The translations under genes were made by a program, and so were the position numbers. From Methanoregula sp. (GTDB lineage Archaea; Halobacteriota; Methanomicrobia; Methanomicrobiales; Methanospirillaceae), in contig JAURZP010000420.1 of the NCBI GenBank assembly GCA_030653335.1, positions 1 through 8,437 of the forward strand: 8,437 nucleotides of DNA. The letters run 5' to 3'. Positions 5,781-8,437 of the stretch are shown piece after piece. Below the pieces are notes generated by a model. That model was not told the origin of the DNA and made no database searches. It saw only the letters and a program-made list of their open reading frames with translations. Within the stretch, counting starts at the first letter, position 1; each line of letters opens with the position of its first letter.

Positions 5781-7586
5781 ATGGGCAGGCTTACCGATAT
5801 CTCGACGATCGCGCGATGGGAAGTAAAAAAATCCTTCACCATGATGAGCCGGGATGTACTACCGTTTGCCATCATCCTCTTTGTGTTGCTGGTAGCAGTT
5901 ACCGGCTTTGCTGCCCAGACGGGCATGCACCTCCAGGATGGCATGTATGAAGTGGGCGTGGATGATACGCAGATCGCAGAGTTGATCGCAAGCGATGCCC
6001 GGTTCTCCGTGTACCAGACCGATGCGGCTACCCTTGGAAAGAACCGGAATGCGTTTGATCTGGTCATCATTAACGGACAGGTGTATAACAGCCAGACCGA
6101 CCGGGCAAAAGCGGCACAGAAAACTCTCGAACGCGATTATGCCAAGTACGTTAACACGGTCTACAACCGCGAAACGGATCTCTTTGCTGCGTACCCGCTC
6201 TGGATCGATGTCCAGACTGTAAAAAGTGAACTCACCTTCTTATCCACACAATCGGGCCAGTATGTTCAGGCAGCCCCCAGCCAGGTAGCACCAATACCTG
6301 AAGGAGAGATAAGCAACGTACCCACCCCGTCTGCGGCACTGGACTTTACCAAAGAAGAGCTCCGGCAGGAACTGGTGAAGACCAGTGCAAAGAACACCCA
6401 GATCTCGCGCTATACTGAAGTCCTCTCTTCTGAGAGCACCATGGGCAGTTTCAAGACTCCATCCCAGCTCTCGCCCCCGCTGCCGTTTGACTCCATCATC
6501 CTCGTCTTCGTCTTTATCTTTCCGCTCTACTTCACATCGCAGTTCTTCATGATGAGCATCATGAACGAGCGCATTGAGCGCAAAGGCGAAATCCTGCTCT
6601 CAACACCGGTCGCATCCTCCTCTATCATCCTTGGAAAGATGATCCCTTATTTTATCGGTATGGTTGCCATCTGCACCGCGCTCACGCTCTATGTACGGGC
6701 GCCTCTGGCAATCATCCTCCCCCTTATTCCGGTCATCGTCTTCTTCCTTGCCAATGCTCTCCTGATCGGCATGCTCTCGCGCAGTTTTAAAGAACTCTCT
6801 TTCATCTCGATCTTCTTTTCAACCGTTGCTACTTCGTACCTGTTCTTTCCCAGCATCTTTGCAAACGTGCACGTCATCTCCCTCATCTCTCCCCTGACGC
6901 TGATCGTCCTCTCGATTCAGGGAAATCCGTGGACGATCACAGACTACCTCTACTCCACCTCCCTCTTCTGGTTAACAGGGGCAGTGCTCTTCTACATAGG
7001 GATGAAAAATTTCAAAGATGAGCGGCTCTTCTCAGAAAAACCGCTCCTTCCCCGTATCCGTGAGTTCCTATCAGAGATCATGAGCCGCAGGCACCCGTTT
7101 CTATCAGTCTTTCTGCTGACCGCATTCTCCATACCGTTTGTGTTCATGGTGCAGCTGATGAGCCTTACGCTCTTTTTCAACCTGCCCATGCCGTATTCGC
7201 TAATACTTCTCCTCATCTTTGCCGCACTGGTTGAAGAGTGTGCAAAAGCAATCGGTATCTATACCCTCTTTGCCCGGAACCCGTCATTTTTCACATGGAA
7301 GAACCTGATCGCTGCCTGCGCCGCAACTGCGATAGGATTTCTGGTGGCTGAAAAACTGCTCCTCTTTATCACGCTTGCCCAGATCACGGAATCGGTCTTT
7401 GGCAGTATCCTTTTCCTGTCGTTAGGGGTACTCTGGATGCCACTGCTCCTGCATTTTATGGGAGTGCTGATCGTTGCGTGTTCATTAAAGTTCTGGGGAC
7501 GCAAGGGGTTGGTTGTCGGGCTTGTTCTTGCCACTATTGTTCACTGCCTGTATAATCTCTACTTTATCCTGGGGTGGATCAGATGA
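5781..7586 (+). CDS. ABC-2 permease fused to a C-terminal PrsW-like intramembrane protease domain
   Basis: A 601-residue integral membrane protein. Residues 1-22 are a cytoplasmic start, with TM1 at about 27-46. An extracytoplasmic domain of about 190 residues (47-236) follows, then TM2 at 237-258 and the ABC-2 coupling segment NERIERKGEILLSTPVASS (262-280), which matches the ERKxGTLE-STPV motif of NatB-like permeases. Further helices run to about residue 408. After a basic loop (411-438), a second helical block (439-601) has the PrsW/M82 motif order: EECAK (485-489, EExxK), FLVAE (520-524, FxxxE), H558 and HCLYN (588-592). PrsW proteins are membrane-embedded proteases that cut anti-sigma factors in bacteria. 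All proposed motif residues are present here, so activity is possible but inferred. ABC-2 permeases of this type usually end near 400 residues, so the tail is extra. GGAG (5766-5769) lies 11 bases before the ATG. The stop overlaps the next start (ATGA). Confidence 0.85.
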   Translation: MGRLTDISTIARWEVKKSFTMMSRDVLPFAIILFVLLVAVTGFAAQTGMHLQDGMYEVGVDDTQIAELIASDARFSVYQTDAATLGKNRNAFDLVIINGQVYNSQTDRAKAAQKTLERDYAKYVNTVYNRETDLFAAYPLWIDVQTVKSELTFLSTQSGQYVQAAPSQVAPIPEGEISNVPTPSAALDFTKEELRQELVKTSAKNTQISRYTEVLSSESTMGSFKTPSQLSPPLPFDSIILVFVFIFPLYFTSQFFMMSIMNERIERKGEILLSTPVASSSIILGKMIPYFIGMVAICTALTLYVRAPLAIILPLIPVIVFFLANALLIGMLSRSFKELSFISIFFSTVATSYLFFPSIFANVHVISLISPLTLIVLSIQGNPWTITDYLYSTSLFWLTGAVLFYIGMKNFKDERLFSEKPLLPRIREFLSEIMSRRHPFLSVFLLTAFSIPFVFMVQLMSLTLFFNLPMPYSLILLLIFAALVEECAKAIGIYTLFARNPSFFTWKNLIAACAATAIGFLVAEKLLLFITLAQITESVFGSILFLSLGVLWMPLLLHFMGVLIVACSLKFWGRKGLVVGLVLATIVHCLYNLYFILGWIR

Positions 7587-8437
7587 AAGCGCGTCATTTG
7601 TCAATCATCGCAAAGAAAGAGTTCAGAGGACTGTTTAATGAGCGCACAATCCTGCTTGCTGTCCTGCTCCAGCTCTTCATTGCAATGTTTTCATCGTTTC
7701 TTATGGTCGGGCTCACTTCCATGTATGATCCATCCTCGCTCTCGAAGTATTCGCGGCATAAGTACAACATTGCCTATGCCGGAAACGATTCCGCAGTGCT
7801 CGAATATCTCCAGAGCAGCCCGGACTTCCGGGTCTACTCTATGGATCTCTCTACCGGGGTTGCCGCGTTAAAAGAGCGAAAGCTTTCAGCGGTGATCTAC
7901 GTACCCGACACCTCCCCGGCAGCAGAAGATCCGGTCAAGATCACGCTTTATACGCTTACTAATGATCTCCAGAGTGCAATTGTCGATGTGAAACTCAAGG
8001 ATATTTTCTTGAAATACGAAAAGGATCTTCGTCTCATACGCGTAGACCGGCTCAGTGAACTACCGATACCAATCCAGGTTCCCAAAACCACCGGGGGCGG
8101 GGACTTTTACGAGTTTGTGTATGGCCTGTTGATCCCCCTGCTTGTCTTTATGCCGGCGATCATTGCATCCGCACTGGTCATTGACCTGATCACCGAGGAG
8201 TACCAGCACGAGACGTTGGAGACCCTGATCTCAACTCCGGTTACTTTCTCAGAGATGGTCTGGGGCAAGGTGCTTGCGTGCGAACTGCTGGTGCCTATCC
8301 AGGCCGGAGCGTGGTTGCTGCTCTTAATGATCAATGGCATTGCGATTGAAAATGCCGGGCTGATCCTGCTTCAGGTAGTAGTCACGTCACTGTTCCTGAT
8401 CCTGCTTGGTGCCCTCACCGCACTGCACTACCGCGAG
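7583..8437 (+). CDS. ABC-2 permease, paralogue of the upstream gene (runs off right edge)
   Basis: Open from ATG 7583 to the window end, 285 codons without a stop, so the C-terminus lies outside. The start overlaps the stop of the PrsW-fused permease by four bases (ATGA), and GGGGTGG lies six bases upstream, so the two are translationally coupled. TM1 is at about 22-44 and an extracytoplasmic domain at about 45-176. TM2 is at about 176-200, and the coupling segment EEYQHETLETLISTPV (205-220) is canonical for ABC-2 permeases. Two more helices lie at about 227-250 and 258-281. The start of the outer domain resembles that of the upstream permease (KYNIAYAG...LQSSPDFRVYSMD against MYEVGVDD...IASDARFSVYQTD), so the two are paralogues. 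They probably form a heterodimer served by the ATPase at 4606-5496. Whether this gene also has a protease tail cannot be seen. Confidence 0.9.
   Translation, partial: MKARHLSIIAKKEFRGLFNERTILLAVLLQLFIAMFSSFLMVGLTSMYDPSSLSKYSRHKYNIAYAGNDSAVLEYLQSSPDFRVYSMDLSTGVAALKERKLSAVIYVPDTSPAAEDPVKITLYTLTNDLQSAIVDVKLKDIFLKYEKDLRLIRVDRLSELPIPIQVPKTTGGGDFYEFVYGLLIPLLVFMPAIIASALVIDLITEEYQHETLETLISTPVTFSEMVWGKVLACELLVPIQAGAWLLLLMINGIAIENAGLILLQVVVTSLFLILLGALTALHYRE

Overview
This window looks like part of the chromosome of a methanogenic archaeon, most likely of the order Methanomicrobiales (Methanoregula-like). The main reasons are a methanopterin-biosynthesis gene (mptG, beta-ribofuranosyl-hydroxybenzene/aminobenzene 5'-phosphate synthase), short A/T-rich TATA-type boxes instead of bacterial -35/-10 promoters, oligo-T terminators directly after stop codons, and a moderately GC-rich coding style. 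No rRNA, tRNA, CRISPR array, IS element or prophage gene was seen. The order-level placement is an inference.

Layout. Bases 1-230 (minus) hold the N-terminal part of a small two-helix membrane protein that leaves the window at the left edge. Bases 343-705 (plus) encode a PemK/MazF-family toxin-like protein with no evident antitoxin gene. It converges on 778-1293 (minus), a cysteine-containing protein of unknown function resembling DUF6125. Bases 1403-2935 (plus) encode a two-domain protein: an N-terminal chorismate-lyase-like (DUF98/Rv2949c-type) domain fused to MptG. This would put 4-hydroxybenzoate formation and the first committed step of methanopterin side-arm assembly on one chain.

The right half centres on membrane transport. 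A divergent 284-base intergenic region (5497-5780) separates a minus-strand unit from a plus-strand unit. The minus unit has an ABC-2-type ATPase (4606-5496) followed by a membrane-anchored or secreted TIM-barrel protein of the GH113 type (2987-4561). In that protein the usual catalytic glutamates appear to be replaced. The plus unit has two tandem paralogous ABC-2 permeases with a 4-base ATGA overlap (5781-7586 and 7583-8437, the latter cut by the window edge). The first permease carries a C-terminal PrsW-like (M82) intramembrane protease domain with EExxK, FxxxE and two later His motifs. The simplest reading is one NatA/NatB-like exporter: one ATPase with a heterodimer of permeases, one of which is fused to a putative intramembrane protease, plus an extracytoplasmic carbohydrate-binding-like partner. 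Substrate and physiological role cannot be read from the sequence.

Most notable points: the ABC-2 permease/PrsW fusion, the chorismate-lyase/MptG fusion, and the apparently non-catalytic GH113-like protein next to the transporter.
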